DNA from: Pseudomonas sp. GM49
GTDB taxonomy: Bacteria; Pseudomonadota; Gammaproteobacteria; Pseudomonadales; Pseudomonadaceae
NCBI RefSeq assembly: GCF_000282355.1
Contig: NZ_AKJL01000083.1
Span: 1-32,260, forward strand
Length of the DNA: 32,260 nucleotides
Direction: 5' to 3'
Made by a program: the position numbers and the translations under genes. Below the pieces are notes generated by a model. It ran no database searches. It worked only from the letters and a program-made list of their open reading frames with translations, and was not told the DNA's origin. How positions within the stretch are numbered: the first letter of the stretch is position 1; every line of letters begins with the position of its first letter. Below are positions 1 through 8,634 of this stretch, one piece after another.

Positions 1-11
1 ATGTTATGGCC

Positions 12-39
12 TCATCGCGAGCAAGCTCGCTCCCACATT
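12..39. repeat. Single REP element
   Basis: One palindromic REP unit (TCGCGAGCAAGCTCGC core, then TCCCACA) lies just past the stop codon of the DUF3299 gene. It is the GAGC/GCTC variant, whose two stem arms match perfectly. A partner unit, if there is one, lies outside the window. Confidence 0.85.
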
Positions 40-54
40 GGTTTGGTGCTGTCC

Positions 55-591
55 TTACAAATCCGACTCTTTCACCACCCGCACCTTCTGCGCATCCAGC
101 GCATACGCCGCATCGGCCAGGTCATTGCTGACCTTCTCGATTTTCAGCGTGCCGGTGACCCACAGCGGCGTGTAGATATCGTTCAGCTTCAGACCCTTTG
201 GATAGCGCACCAGCACCAGTTGGTTGGGCGGTGGTGGCGGTACGTGAATGCAGGCGCCCGGGTACGGCACCAGGAAGAACAACGTACTGCGGCCTTGGGC
301 GTCGGACTCCAGAGGCACCGGGTAACCGCCAATGCGGATGCTCTTGTCGTTCATCGACGCAACGGTCTTGGTCGAGTACATCACCGCCGGCAAGCCTTTG
401 GCCTGCTTCATCCCACCCTTGTCGGTGAAAGTGCCATTGGCTTCGGGGGAGTTGTGGTCGATTTCGGGCATGGCCTCGAGGGCTTTCTGGTCCGACTTGG
501 GCATCAATTCGAGCCAGTCGGTTTCCGGCAGTTCGCCGGCATGGGCAAGGCCAGAACCCAATAAAACAAGAGTCAACAAAAGACGGCGCAT
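55..591 (-). CDS. DUF3299 domain exported protein
   Basis: A 178-residue protein of the DUF3299 family, function unknown. The N-terminus (MRRLLLTLVLLGSGLAHA) is a typical Sec signal peptide with an AHA cleavage site, so the mature protein is probably periplasmic. Family hallmarks are visible: the early LMPKSD segment, a GYPVPLE stretch, the motif PYPGACIHVPPPPPNQ at about residues 109-124, then YTPLWVTGTL and NDLADAAYAL. The Cys-His pair in GACIHVP suggests a metal or redox site, but that is inference. It is the last gene of a minus-strand run after the GlsB gene, with a hairpin between them. I am confident of the family; the function is open. Confidence 0.9.
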   Translation of the reverse strand: MRRLLLTLVLLGSGLAHAGELPETDWLELMPKSDQKALEAMPEIDHNSPEANGTFTDKGGMKQAKGLPAVMYSTKTVASMNDKSIRIGGYPVPLESDAQGRSTLFFLVPYPGACIHVPPPPPNQLVLVRYPKGLKLNDIYTPLWVTGTLKIEKVSNDLADAAYALDAQKVRVVKESDL

Positions 592-635
592 GAAGGTGCT
601 CGGTAAAGGGAAGAACAGGAAACGCCGAGCATTCT

Positions 636-666
636 AGCCCTCCCGACCGGTTTGGCGGAGAGGGCT
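636..666 (-). terminator. Hairpin between GlsB-like and DUF3299 genes
   Basis: AGCCCTC (636-642) pairs with GAGGGCT (660-666), with further CG pairing inside. No real U-tract follows on the minus strand, so it may be a weak or factor-dependent terminator, or simply a stable mRNA end. The call is tentative. Confidence 0.4.
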
Positions 667-678
667 TTGTCGCCTGGA

Positions 679-924
679 TCAGTTCTTTTTGACCAGCCCG
701 TAGATCACCAGCAACACAATGGCACCCACCAGCGCACCGATGAAGCCTGCGCCCTGGCCGGCCTGATAGATACCCAGGGCTTGACCGCCGTAAGTGGCCG
801 CCAGCGAACCGCCGATACCGAGCAGGATTGTCATGATCCAGCCCATGCTGTCATCGCCCGGTTTCAGGAACCGCGCCAGCAGGCCGACGATCAAGCCGAT
901 AAAGATGGTTCCGATAATTCCCAT
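679..924 (-). CDS. GlsB/YeaQ/YmgE family small membrane protein
   Basis: An 81-residue very hydrophobic protein with three predicted membrane segments: IIGTIFIGLIVGLLARFL, a middle segment around WIMTILLGIGGSLAATYGG, and FIGALVGAIVLLVIYGLV. The pattern of a GDD loop after the first helix, then Gly-rich helices and a basic end (VKKN), is that of the transglycosylase-associated (Tgl/GlsB/YeaQ) family, linked to general stress responses. Its molecular role is not known. The ATG is preceded by AGAGGGAAATGCC, a good ribosome site. It stands alone between purK and the DUF3299 gene on the same strand. Confidence 0.9.
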   Translation of the reverse strand: MGIIGTIFIGLIVGLLARFLKPGDDSMGWIMTILLGIGGSLAATYGGQALGIYQAGQGAGFIGALVGAIVLLVIYGLVKKN

Positions 925-1025
925 GGCATTTCCCTCTGATTGATTGGCTATAGCCTAGCCAGACTTTGGCATCCTGCCATGAGAGAACGGCGGTCCCTGA
1001 ATGGTTCCGCCGCTGCCACATGAAA

Positions 1026-2108
1026 CTATTCGGCGATGAGCGCTTCGACCTTGAGGATCTGCGCAGCCAGCGTCTCGCGGTCTGCACAACGCAGGTTGGC
1101 GTGCCCGACCTTGCGGCCGACCTTGAACGCCTTGCCGTAGTGATGCAAATGGCAATCGGCGATGGCCAGGACTTTCTCGGCGTCCGGCACTTTACCGATG
1201 AAGTTGAGCATCGCGCTTTCGCCGACCTTGGCGGTCGAACCCAGCGGCAGACCGGCAACGGCCCGCAGGTGGTTTTCGAATTGGCTGCACTCGGTGCCCT
1301 CGGTGGTCCAGTGCCCGGAGTTGTGCACGCGCGGGGCGATTTCGTTGGCCTTGAGCCCACCGTCGACTTCGAAGAATTCGAACGCCATCACGCCGACGTA
1401 ATCCAGCTGCTTGAGCACACGGCTGGAGTAATCTTCGGCCAGGGCTTGCAACGGGTGATCGGTGCTGGCCACGGACAGCTTGAGGATGCCGCTGTCGTGG
1501 GTGTTGTGCACCAGCGGATAGAAGCGGGTTTCACCGTCGCGGGCACGCACGGCAATCAGCGAGACTTCACCGGTGAATGGCACGAAGCCTTCCAGCAGGC
1601 AGGCCACGCTGCCCAGCTCGGCGAAGGTGCCGACCACATCTTGAGGGGTGCGCAGGACTTTCTGACCCTTGCCGTCGTAACCCAGGGTACGGGTCTTCAG
1701 CACCGCCGGCAGACCGATGGAAGCCACGGCGGCGTCCAGATCGGCCTGGGACTGGATGTCAGCGAACGCCGGGGTAGGAATCCCCAGGTCCTTGAACATG
1801 CTCTTCTCGAACCAGCGATCGCGGGCGATGCGCAGGGCTTCGGCGCTCGGGTAGACCGGCACGAATTGCGAGAGGAACGCGACGGTCTCGGCCGGGACGC
1901 TTTCGAACTCGAAGGTCACCAGATCGACTTCATCGGCCAGCTGACGCAGGTGATCCTGATCGCCGTAATCGGCGCGCAGGTGTTCGCCCAATGCGGCTGC
2001 GCAAGCATCCGGCGCCGGGTCCAGAAAAGCGAAGTTCATGCCCAGCGGAGTGCCCGCCAGCGCCAACATGCGACCCAACTGGCCGCCACCGATTACACCG
2101 ATCTTCAT
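1026..2108 (-). CDS. purK: N5-carboxyaminoimidazole ribonucleotide synthase
   Basis: PurK uses ATP and bicarbonate to carboxylate AIR to N5-CAIR in cytosolic purine synthesis; PurE then rearranges the product. The protein begins MKIGVIGGGQLGRML, the nucleotide-binding start of the PurK ATP-grasp family. KTRTLGYDGKGQ and the C-terminal EIAPRVHNSGHWTTEG stretch are also diagnostic. From the ATG at 2108 it is 360 residues, usual for the family. A TTG nine bases upstream (2117) is in frame, but the GAGG overlapping the purE stop is spaced correctly only for the ATG. The purE-purK gap is 11 bases with TGAGG at the stop, so the two are translationally coupled. Confidence 0.97.
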   Translation of the reverse strand: MKIGVIGGGQLGRMLALAGTPLGMNFAFLDPAPDACAAALGEHLRADYGDQDHLRQLADEVDLVTFEFESVPAETVAFLSQFVPVYPSAEALRIARDRWFEKSMFKDLGIPTPAFADIQSQADLDAAVASIGLPAVLKTRTLGYDGKGQKVLRTPQDVVGTFAELGSVACLLEGFVPFTGEVSLIAVRARDGETRFYPLVHNTHDSGILKLSVASTDHPLQALAEDYSSRVLKQLDYVGVMAFEFFEVDGGLKANEIAPRVHNSGHWTTEGTECSQFENHLRAVAGLPLGSTAKVGESAMLNFIGKVPDAEKVLAIADCHLHHYGKAFKVGRKVGHANLRCADRETLAAQILKVEALIAE

Positions 2109-2119
2109 CGTCAACAACC

Positions 2120-2611
2120 TCAGGCGATGCGTGGGTCTGGATTTTCCAGGACGCTGTCTGTCTGCTCAGCACGGAAGGTTTTCAGCACCGCGTGGAACTG
2201 TGGGTGCTTGGCGCCCAGGATACTCGCCGACAACAGCGCGGCGTTGATCGCGCCGGCCTTGCCGATGGCCAGGGTGGCAACAGGAATGCCCGCAGGCATC
2301 TGCACAATGGAGAGCAGCGAATCAACGCCCGAGAGCATTGCGGACTGAACGGGTACGCCCAGCACCGGCAAGTGGGTCTTGGCTGCACACATGCCTGGCA
2401 AGTGGGCCGCGCCGCCAGCACCGGCGATGATCACCTCGATGCCTCGTGCCTCGGCCTCTTCGGCGTACTGGAACAGCAGGTCCGGGGTGCGGTGGGCAGA
2501 AACCACTTTCACCTCGTAGGGGATGCCGAGCTTTTCCAGCATATCGGCGGTGTGGCTAAGGGTGGACCAATCGGACTTGGAGCCCATGATCACGCCAACC
2601 AGTGCACTCAT
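2120..2611 (-). CDS. purE: N5-carboxyaminoimidazole ribonucleotide mutase
   Basis: PurE converts N5-CAIR to CAIR in purine synthesis. The 163-residue length fits the class I (bacterial octameric) enzyme. Signature segments are GSKSDW near residues 10-15, SAHRTP near 39-44 and [10 protein letters not shown] near 64-73, which together build the active site. The start is supported by GAGG eight bases before the ATG. It is the first gene of a purEK operon. Its leader carries a canonical terminator hairpin about 40 bases upstream of the start codon, so purEK expression could be attenuated; see the separate entry. Confidence 0.97.
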   Translation of the reverse strand: MSALVGVIMGSKSDWSTLSHTADMLEKLGIPYEVKVVSAHRTPDLLFQYAEEAEARGIEVIIAGAGGAAHLPGMCAAKTHLPVLGVPVQSAMLSGVDSLLSIVQMPAGIPVATLAIGKAGAINAALLSASILGAKHPQFHAVLKTFRAEQTDSVLENPDPRIA

Positions 2612-2648
2612 CGTCGTGCCTCTTCTCTCTGGGCGCCCGCAGGCGCAT

Positions 2649-2683
2649 CAAAAAACAACAAGCCACGCAGGATGCGTGGCTTG
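2649..2683 (-). terminator. Intrinsic terminator in the purE leader
   Basis: Read on the minus strand, CAAGCCACGC and GCGTGGCTTG form a perfect 10-bp stem (2674-2683 with 2659-2668) with a five-base loop, followed at once by TTGTTGTTTTTTG. This is a textbook intrinsic terminator. It lies downstream of the likely purE promoter and upstream of the purE ribosome site, so it may be an attenuator or end a short leader RNA. Alternatively it ends read-through from the LysR gene. Confidence 0.8.
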
Positions 2684-2726
2684 ATTGTACGAATTATGGC
2701 CAGTCGTAACCGGCCGAAGGCCGCGC

Positions 2727-2732
2727 AGTATA
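2727..2732 (-). promoter_or_regulatory. Probable -10 element for purEK
   Basis: TATACT on the minus strand matches a sigma-70 -10 box. The corresponding -35 region (about 2750-2755, GCTGTT) is poor. Transcription would start near 2720, giving a leader of about 110 bases that contains the terminator hairpin at 2649-2683. Confidence 0.4.
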
Positions 2733-2837
2733 CCTCAATGAAGCCAATAAACAGCCCCCGTTGCGACCATCTGTCATCTGCCGCAAAGCCCCGATTTTAT
2801 TGACTTGAAGGTCAATGGAATACACCTCGAATTTCCT

Positions 2838-2926
2838 GTGGGAGCGGGCTTGCTCGCGAAAGCGGTGGTTCAATCAACATCGATGTTGAATGTACCGGCC
2901 TCTTCGCGAGCAAGCCCGCTCCCTCA
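2838..2926. repeat. REPIN (inverted REP pair)
   Basis: Two REP units face each other, with the left beginning TGTGGGAGCGGGCTTG and the right ending CAAGCCCGCTCCCTCA. They are separated by about 40 bases that hold a small inverted repeat (TTCAA...TTGAA around ATCAACATCGATGTTGA). Both arms are the GGGC/GCTC variant, and the last bases of the right unit are degenerate (CCCTCA instead of CCCACA). It sits between the LysR gene end and the purE promoter. Confidence 0.9.
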
Positions 2927-2943
2927 TTGGGTTTTCATCGGTT

Positions 2944-3861
2944 TCAGGAACCGGTCGTGCCCTGTGCCGCACCACCTTCCAGCTTGCGCCACAACAACCG
3001 CACGTTGGCCTTGCGTACCAGTGCGCAGCGATACAAGCGGATCTCCAGCGGCACATGCCATTGCGCACCGCCGCAAACCACCAGTTCACCGCGTGCCAGT
3101 TCAGCGCGCACGCTTAGCTGCGGCACCCAGGCGATACCGAGGCCTTCCAGAGCCATGCTCTTGAGGCTGTCGGCCATGGCGGTTTCGTAGATCGTGGTAA
3201 ACCGCAGTTGACGCTGGCGCAACAAACCATTCACCGAACGCCCGAGAAACGCACCGGCGCTATACGCCAGCAGCGGTACGCTGCCTTCGCCTTCCAGATC
3301 GAACAGCGGTTTGCCGTCGGCGTCCGCCGCGCAGACCGGCAGCATTTCGGTGTGGCCAAGGTGCAGCGACGGGAAAATTTCCGGGTCCATCTGCATCGCC
3401 GCGTCCGGGTCGTAGAACGCCAGCATCAGATCGCAGCCGCCTTCACGCAAGGCATGCACGGCGTCACCAACGTTGGTCGCGACCAGTCGCGTTGCGATGT
3501 TCAAGCCCTCGTTGCGCAATTGCGCGATCCAGCGCGGGAAAAAACCCAGTGCCAATGAGTGAGCAGCGGCGACCTGCATCACCTCGCCTTGCCCGCCTTC
3601 CAGGTGATGGAGATGGCGCAGCACCTCGCCAAGCTGTTCGACCACGGTTCGCGCGGTGACCAGAAACAACTGCCCTGCCGCTGTCAGCTCGACCGGCGTG
3701 CGCGAGCGGTTGACCAAGGTCAGCCCCAATGCGGCTTCGAGGCTACGGATGCGCCGGCTAAACGCCGGTTGGGTCACGAAGCGTCGTTCCGCGGCCTGGG
3801 AGAAGCTTCGGGTGGCGGCCAGGGCACTGAAGTCCTCAAGCCATTTACTTTCCAGATTCAT
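2944..3861 (-). CDS. LysR family regulator, HypT/YjiE-like
   Basis: A 305-residue LysR-type regulator. The N-terminal winged helix-turn-helix covers about residues 5-65, with SFSQAAERRFVTQPAFSRRIRSLE as recognition region; the effector domain follows. The opening (LESKWLEDF...) and QPAFSRRI resemble E. coli YjiE/HypT, the hypochlorite-responsive regulator, but redox sensing is not shown by the sequence. The start at 3861 is chosen for GGGAGG just upstream; an in-frame start at 3909 would add 16 poorly conserved residues. It is divergent from aspA with a 180-bp gap, so control of aspA is the simplest guess. Confidence 0.85.
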   Translation of the reverse strand: MNLESKWLEDFSALAATRSFSQAAERRFVTQPAFSRRIRSLEAALGLTLVNRSRTPVELTAAGQLFLVTARTVVEQLGEVLRHLHHLEGGQGEVMQVAAAHSLALGFFPRWIAQLRNEGLNIATRLVATNVGDAVHALREGGCDLMLAFYDPDAAMQMDPEIFPSLHLGHTEMLPVCAADADGKPLFDLEGEGSVPLLAYSAGAFLGRSVNGLLRQRQLRFTTIYETAMADSLKSMALEGLGIAWVPQLSVRAELARGELVVCGGAQWHVPLEIRLYRCALVRKANVRLLWRKLEGGAAQGTTGS

Positions 3862-3943
3862 CACGTCCTCCCGGACACGCACCAATTTAGGTCGCACGCT
3901 TGCCGTCAACGCGGCGTCACACGGGCATTATGCCGAATGTGCA

Positions 3944-3989
3944 TAGGCTAGTGTTTAACAGCATTGGCCCAAAATTTCGCACAAGCCTA
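3944..3989. promoter_or_regulatory. Possible operator between LysR gene and aspA
   Basis: TAGGCT (3944-3949) and AGCCTA (3984-3989) form an inverted repeat about halfway in the divergent gap, with an AT-richer stretch between. It could bind the LysR regulator, but the arms are short and far apart. Tentative. Confidence 0.25.
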
Positions 3990-4041
3990 GCATTCACAGC
4001 GTTCCGGCACAGACCGGGTCCATATTGAGATGATTTCTATC

Positions 4042-5466
4042 ATGTCCTCCGCTGCATCATTCCGCACAGAAAATGACCTGCTTGGCGCCCTCGAAGTACC
4101 GGCTCAAGCGTATTACGGTATCCAGACCCTGCGAGCGGTGAATAACTTCCGCCTTTCGGGCGTTCCGATTTCGCACTACCCGAAACTGGTTGTCGGTCTG
4201 GCCATGGTCAAACAGGCCGCCGCTGACGCCAACCGTGAGTTGGGTCACCTGAGCGAAGCCAAGCACGCTGCCATCAGCGAAGCCTGTGCACGTTTGATCC
4301 GCGGCGACTTCCACGAAGAGTTCGTGGTGGACATGATTCAAGGCGGCGCTGGCACTTCGACCAACATGAATGCCAACGAAGTGATCGCCAACATCGCGCT
4401 GGAGGCCATGGGCCACCAGAAAGGCGAATACCAGTACCTGCACCCGAACGACGACGTGAACATGGCGCAGTCGACCAACGACGCCTACCCGACGGCGATC
4501 CGTCTGGGTCTGTTGCTCGGTCACGATGCCCTGCTCGCCAGCCTCGACAGCCTGATTCAGGCGTTCGCGGCCAAGGGTGAAGAATTCAACCACGTCCTGA
4601 AGATGGGTCGTACCCAGTTGCAAGACGCCGTACCGATGACCCTGGGTCAAGAATTCCGTGCTTTCGCCACCACCATGGGCGAAGACCTGGCCCGTCTGAA
4701 GACGCTGGCCCCGGAACTGCTGACTGAAGTGAACCTGGGCGGCACCGCGATCGGCACCGGCATCAACGCCGACCCGCGCTATCAGGCCTTGGCTGTACAG
4801 CGCCTGGCCCTGATCAGCGGTCAGCCGCTGGTTCCGGCCGCCGACCTGATCGAAGCTACCTCCGACATGGGCGCCTTCGTGCTGTTCTCCGGCATGCTCA
4901 AGCGTACCGCGGTCAAGCTGTCGAAGATCTGCAACGACCTGCGCCTGCTGTCCAGCGGCCCACGCACCGGCATCAACGAAATCAACCTGCCAGCGCGTCA
5001 GCCAGGCAGCTCGATCATGCCAGGCAAGGTCAACCCGGTTATTCCGGAAGCCGTTAACCAGGTGGCCTTCCAGGTCATCGGTAACGATCTGGCGCTGACC
5101 ATGGCGGCCGAAGGCGGCCAGCTGCAACTGAACGTGATGGAACCGCTGATCGCTTTCAAGATCCTCGACTCGATCCGCCTGCTGCAACGCGCCATGGACA
5201 TGCTGCGCGAGCACTGCATCGTCGGCATCACCGCCAACGAAGCACGCTGCCGTGAACTGGTCGAACACTCGATCGGTCTGGTCACCGCACTGAACCCGTA
5301 CATCGGCTACAAAAACGCCACCCGCATCGCCCGTATCGCCCTCGAAAGCGGCCGCGGCGTGCTGGAACTGGTGCGCGAAGAAGGCCTGCTCGACGAAGCC
5401 ATGCTCGCCGACATCCTGCGCCCGGAAAACATGATTGCTCCGCGCCTGGTGCCACTGAAGGCATAA
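4042..5466 (+). CDS. aspA: Aspartate ammonia-lyase (aspartase)
   Basis: Aspartase reversibly deaminates L-aspartate to fumarate and ammonia in the cytosol. The fumarase/aspartase superfamily signature GSSIMPGKVN lies at residues 322-331 and holds the catalytic serine. Other family blocks are GGAGTSTNMNANEVIAN, HPNDDVNMAQSTND and TVNLGGTAIGTG-type sequence (VNLGGTAIGTG). Length is 474 residues from the second ATG. That start is preferred because TTGAG lies at a proper distance, while the ATG at 4030 (four residues more) has no clear ribosome site. A strong terminator follows. With the downstream asparaginase and amino-acid symporter it forms an asparagine-aspartate degradation neighbourhood. 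Confidence 0.97.
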   Translation: MSSAASFRTENDLLGALEVPAQAYYGIQTLRAVNNFRLSGVPISHYPKLVVGLAMVKQAAADANRELGHLSEAKHAAISEACARLIRGDFHEEFVVDMIQGGAGTSTNMNANEVIANIALEAMGHQKGEYQYLHPNDDVNMAQSTNDAYPTAIRLGLLLGHDALLASLDSLIQAFAAKGEEFNHVLKMGRTQLQDAVPMTLGQEFRAFATTMGEDLARLKTLAPELLTEVNLGGTAIGTGINADPRYQALAVQRLALISGQPLVPAADLIEATSDMGAFVLFSGMLKRTAVKLSKICNDLRLLSSGPRTGINEINLPARQPGSSIMPGKVNPVIPEAVNQVAFQVIGNDLALTMAAEGGQLQLNVMEPLIAFKILDSIRLLQRAMDMLREHCIVGITANEARCRELVEHSIGLVTALNPYIGYKNATRIARIALESGRGVLELVREEGLLDEAMLADILRPENMIAPRLVPLKA

Positions 5467-5528
5467 CCCGACGCGTTACTTGTAGCACCGCTCACCAGGT
5501 CGAGGGACTAGACACCTCTCACCTTTTG

Positions 5529-5563
5529 AGGGCTTGGAGATCAATCTCCAGGCCCTTTTTTTT
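5529..5563 (+). terminator. Intrinsic terminator of aspA
   Basis: AGGGCTTGGAGA (5529-5540) and TCTCCAGGCCCT (5545-5556) pair over 12 bp with one G-U, around a TCAA loop, followed by eight T. A canonical terminator 62 bases past the aspA stop. Confidence 0.93.
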
Positions 5564-5605
5564 AACTGTTTGATCCTGAGAACCGTATGTCTGGGGACTT
5601 ACCAA

Positions 5606-5693
5606 TGTGGGAGCGGGCTTGTCCGCGAAGGCGGCGGCACATTCAACAATGATGTGTCTGATAGACCGCTTTCGCGAGCAAGCCCGCTCCCAC
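5606..5693. repeat. REPIN (inverted REP pair)
   Basis: The left unit starts TGTGGGAGCGGGCTTGTCC and the right ends AAGCCCGCTCCCAC. The two arms differ: the left stem reads GTCCGCG where the right has the usual GAGC variant, so this pair is not symmetrical. A fragment AGCTCCCACA at about 5701-5710 looks like the remnant of a third unit. Confidence 0.9.
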
Positions 5694-5707
5694 CAAGAGC
5701 AGCTCCC

Positions 5708-5996
5708 ACATAGCCTGACAGCAAAAATGTCAGGTGTTTCAAAGGCTTCGTTTCTCCGCTTGCACCACAACCGTGCAGACGGACGGCACCGTCATCGGTA
5801 TAGTGCCGCCCCTCTTCGCATGAGCGGTCGTCGGTAGCGAGGCCACAACCCATGCGAAACCCGAACTAATAACAAACCCGCGATATGAAACCGGGACGAA
5901 CTTCGTACCGCCCGTTGTGCCGTGCGCCAAGGGGTGTAACTCGATGTGTCTGTCCGGCCAACATTTGCCTACACAAAAAACAGCGAGGAATAATCC
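5708..5996 (+). other. Gene-free leader region of the symporter gene
   Basis: About 290 bases with no convincing gene. It contains a 7-bp hairpin, CCTGACA (5714-5720) with TGTCAGG (5728-5734) and an A-rich loop, and a TATAGT hexamer near 5799-5804 inside a GGCAC...GTGCC inverted repeat that could be a regulated promoter. The last 40 bases hold the ribosome site GAGGAA for the next gene. Confidence 0.4.
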
Positions 5997-7448
5997 ATGC
6001 TCGAAGTCATTAACGACTTCCTCTCAGGGAAAGTACTGATCGTGCTCATTGTCGGGCTCGGTAGCTACTTCACGATCCGCTCGCGTTTCGTTCAATTGCG
6101 TCATTTCTTCCACATGTTCGCGGTGTTCCGCGACAGCCTCAAAAGCAGCGCCGGACAACTCAGTTCGTTTCAGGCCCTGATGCTCAGCCTCGCTGGCCGT
6201 GTCGGTGCGGGCAACATCGCCGGTGTCGGCATCGCCGTGACCCTCGGCGGCCCCGGTGCCGTGTTCTGGATGTGGGTGACCGCACTGGTCGGCATGTCCA
6301 GCAGCTTCTTCGAATGCTCCCTCGGCCAGCTCTACAAGCGCTGCGATTCCGAAGGCCAGTTTCGTGGCGGCCCGTCTTATTACATCCAGTACGGCCTGCA
6401 AAAACGCTGGCTGGGAATGATCATGGCGTTCCTGCTGTTGATCACTTTCGGCTTCGCCTTCAACGGCCTGCAATCCCATGCTGTGACCCACTCGCTGAAC
6501 AACGCGTTTGGCCTCGACACCACCTACACCGGCATCGGCCTGGCCGTGTTGTTGGGCCTGGTGTTCATTGGCGGGATCAAGCGCATCGCCAAGGTCGCCG
6601 ACCTGTTGGTGCCGGTGAAAACCCTGGTGTACATCGGCGTGACCATCTACGTGATCGTGCTGCAGTTCGACCAGGTGCCGGGCATGCTGATGACCATCGT
6701 CAAAAGCGCCTTCGGTCTCGACCAGGCCTTCGGTGGCCTGATTGGCAGCGCCATCATCATGGGTGTGAAGCGCGGCGTGTTCGCCAACGAAGCGGGCCTG
6801 GGCAGTGCGCCGAACGTGGCGGCGGTGGCGGCGGTCGAACACCCGGTGGCGCAAGGCGTGGTTCAAGCGTTCAGCGTGTTCCTCGATACCTTCGTGATCT
6901 GCACCTGCACCGCGTTGCTGATCCTGCTCTCCGGTTTTTACACCCCGGGCTTCGAGGGCGACGGCATTGCCCTGACCCAGAACTCGCTGGCCGCCGTGGT
7001 CGGTGACTGGGGCCGGATGTTCATCTCCGTGGCCTTGGCGTTGTTCGTGTTCACCTCGATCCTCTACAACTACTATCTGGGCGAGAGCAACCTGCGCTTT
7101 TTGATCGGCGAAAACCGCAAGGCGCTGATGGGCTATCGCGCGCTGGTACTAGTGCTGATTTTCTGGGGTGCCATCGAAAACCTCGGCACCGTGTTCGCCT
7201 TCGCCGACATCACCATGACCATGCTCGCGTTCGTCAACCTGATCGCGCTGTTCCTGCTGTTCAAGGTCGGCATGCGCATCCTGCGTGACTACGATGACCA
7301 GCGCGCCGCCGGGATCAAGACCCCGGTGTTCGACTCCGCCAGATTCCCGGATCTGGATCTGGATCGCCAAGCCTGGCCGGCCAATCCCCCTGCCGCTGCC
7401 GGCAAGACAGAAGTTGAGCCGCAAGGTGTACCCGCAGCGCAACGCTGA
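5997..7448 (+). CDS. Alanine/glycine:cation symporter (AGCS family)
   Basis: A 483-residue inner-membrane protein that should import alanine or glycine with sodium or protons. It has the AGCS pattern: an N-terminal amphipathic start (MLEVINDFLSGKVLIVLIVGLGSYFTIRSRFVQLRHF), the GRVGAGNIAGVGIAVTLGGPGAVFWMW block near residues 66-93, and GSAIIMGVKRGVFANEAGLGSAPNVAAVA near 250-280, which is strongly conserved in the family. About ten membrane helices are apparent. The tail from about residue 440 is hydrophilic and Pro/Ala-rich. GAGGAA eight bases before the ATG supports the start. It has REPINs on both sides, so it is probably a one-gene unit. Confidence 0.95.
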   Translation: MLEVINDFLSGKVLIVLIVGLGSYFTIRSRFVQLRHFFHMFAVFRDSLKSSAGQLSSFQALMLSLAGRVGAGNIAGVGIAVTLGGPGAVFWMWVTALVGMSSSFFECSLGQLYKRCDSEGQFRGGPSYYIQYGLQKRWLGMIMAFLLLITFGFAFNGLQSHAVTHSLNNAFGLDTTYTGIGLAVLLGLVFIGGIKRIAKVADLLVPVKTLVYIGVTIYVIVLQFDQVPGMLMTIVKSAFGLDQAFGGLIGSAIIMGVKRGVFANEAGLGSAPNVAAVAAVEHPVAQGVVQAFSVFLDTFVICTCTALLILLSGFYTPGFEGDGIALTQNSLAAVVGDWGRMFISVALALFVFTSILYNYYLGESNLRFLIGENRKALMGYRALVLVLIFWGAIENLGTVFAFADITMTMLAFVNLIALFLLFKVGMRILRDYDDQRAAGIKTPVFDSARFPDLDLDRQAWPANPPAAAGKTEVEPQGVPAAQR

Positions 7449-7500
7449 CAGGTGAATGACGGGCGCATCTCGCGCGCCCGTCAGTTAAAGTTCGAAAAAC

Positions 7501-7589
7501 TGTGGGAGCGAGCTTGCTCGCGATGGCGCACTGTCAGTCAACATAGCGATGTCTGACATACCGCTATCGCGAGCAAGCTCGCTCCCACA
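7501..7589. repeat. REPIN (inverted REP pair)
   Basis: Both REP units are the GAGC variant (GCGAGC-TT-GCTCGC), so each unit forms a perfect hairpin and the two units are near-perfect reverse complements over about 22 bases each. The pair fills the gap between the symporter and asparaginase genes and ends 26 bases before the asparaginase start. Confidence 0.93.
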
Positions 7590-7615
7590 GGAACTCTTCC
7601 TCTCGGAGAATCTTC

Positions 7616-8620
7616 ATGAATTTGTCGACCTATCCTGCCGCCCAGCACGTCATGGTGCTCTACACCGGCGGCACCATCGGCATGCAGGCCAGCGCCCATG
7701 GCCTGGCCCCGGCGTCCGGTTTCGAAGCACGGATGCGTGACTACCTGCACAGCCAACCCGAGCTGGTGGTGCCGCAGTGGCGCTTTCGTGAGATGTCACC
7801 GCTGATCGACAGCGCGAACATGACTCCTGCGTATTGGCAGCAACTGCGTGAAGCGGTAGTCGACGCTGTGGATGTGCAGGGCTGCGACAGCGTGCTGATC
7901 CTGCATGGCACCGACACTCTGGCCTACAGCGCCGCCGCCATGAGCTTCCAGTTGCTCGGCCTGCATGCCCGCGTGTGCTTCACCGGCTCGATGTTGCCGG
8001 CCGGTGTGACCGACAGCGATGCCTGGGAAAACCTCAGTGGCGCACTGGTCGCCCTGGGCCAAGGCCTGGCGCCGGGCGTGCATCTTTACTTCCACGGCGA
8101 ACTGCTGGACCCGACCCGTTGCGCGAAGGTACGCAGTTTTGGCCGTCATCCGTTCAAGCGCCTGGAGCGTCAGGGTGGCGGAGTGAAGGCGACTTCGGTT
8201 GCGTCGCAGCTGAACTACAACCAGACCAGGCAATTGGCCAACGTCGCGGTGCTGCCGCTGTTTCCCGGCATCAGCGCCGAGGTGCTGGATGGTTTGCTCG
8301 ACAGCGGCATTCAGGGCCTGGTACTGGAGTGTTACGGCAGCGGCACCGGGCCGAGTGACAACCCCGGGTTTCTCGCCAGCCTCGGCCGTGCGCGCGACAA
8401 TGGCGTGGTGGTGGTCGCGGTGACGCAGTGCCATGAAGGCGGTGTCGAGCTGGACGTGTACGAGGCTGGCAGTCGCTTGCGTGGCGTTGGGGTGTTGTCC
8501 GGTGGCGGCATGACCCGTGAGGCGGCGTTTGGCAAGTTGCATGGGTTGCTGGGTGCGGGGCTTGATCCGCAAGAAGTCCGTCAACTCGTTGAACTCGACC
8601 TTTGCGGCGAGCTGAGCTGA
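7616..8620 (+). CDS. ansA: L-asparaginase, type I (cytoplasmic)
   Basis: Hydrolyses asparagine to aspartate and ammonia. Both catalytic threonine motifs of the family are present: YTGGTIGM at residues 16-23 and HGTDTLAYSA near 102, with the lysine-region equivalent following after FTGSMLPAG. The protein is 334 residues and has no signal peptide, which argues for the cytoplasmic type I enzyme rather than the periplasmic type II. GGAG precedes the ATG at 7616. Its product is the substrate of AspA encoded upstream, so the two could feed asparagine carbon into the TCA cycle as fumarate. A broader glutaminase-asparaginase activity cannot be excluded. Confidence 0.9.
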   Translation: MNLSTYPAAQHVMVLYTGGTIGMQASAHGLAPASGFEARMRDYLHSQPELVVPQWRFREMSPLIDSANMTPAYWQQLREAVVDAVDVQGCDSVLILHGTDTLAYSAAAMSFQLLGLHARVCFTGSMLPAGVTDSDAWENLSGALVALGQGLAPGVHLYFHGELLDPTRCAKVRSFGRHPFKRLERQGGGVKATSVASQLNYNQTRQLANVAVLPLFPGISAEVLDGLLDSGIQGLVLECYGSGTGPSDNPGFLASLGRARDNGVVVVAVTQCHEGGVELDVYEAGSRLRGVGVLSGGGMTREAAFGKLHGLLGAGLDPQEVRQLVELDLCGELS

Positions 8621-8634
8621 CAAAACACAAAACC

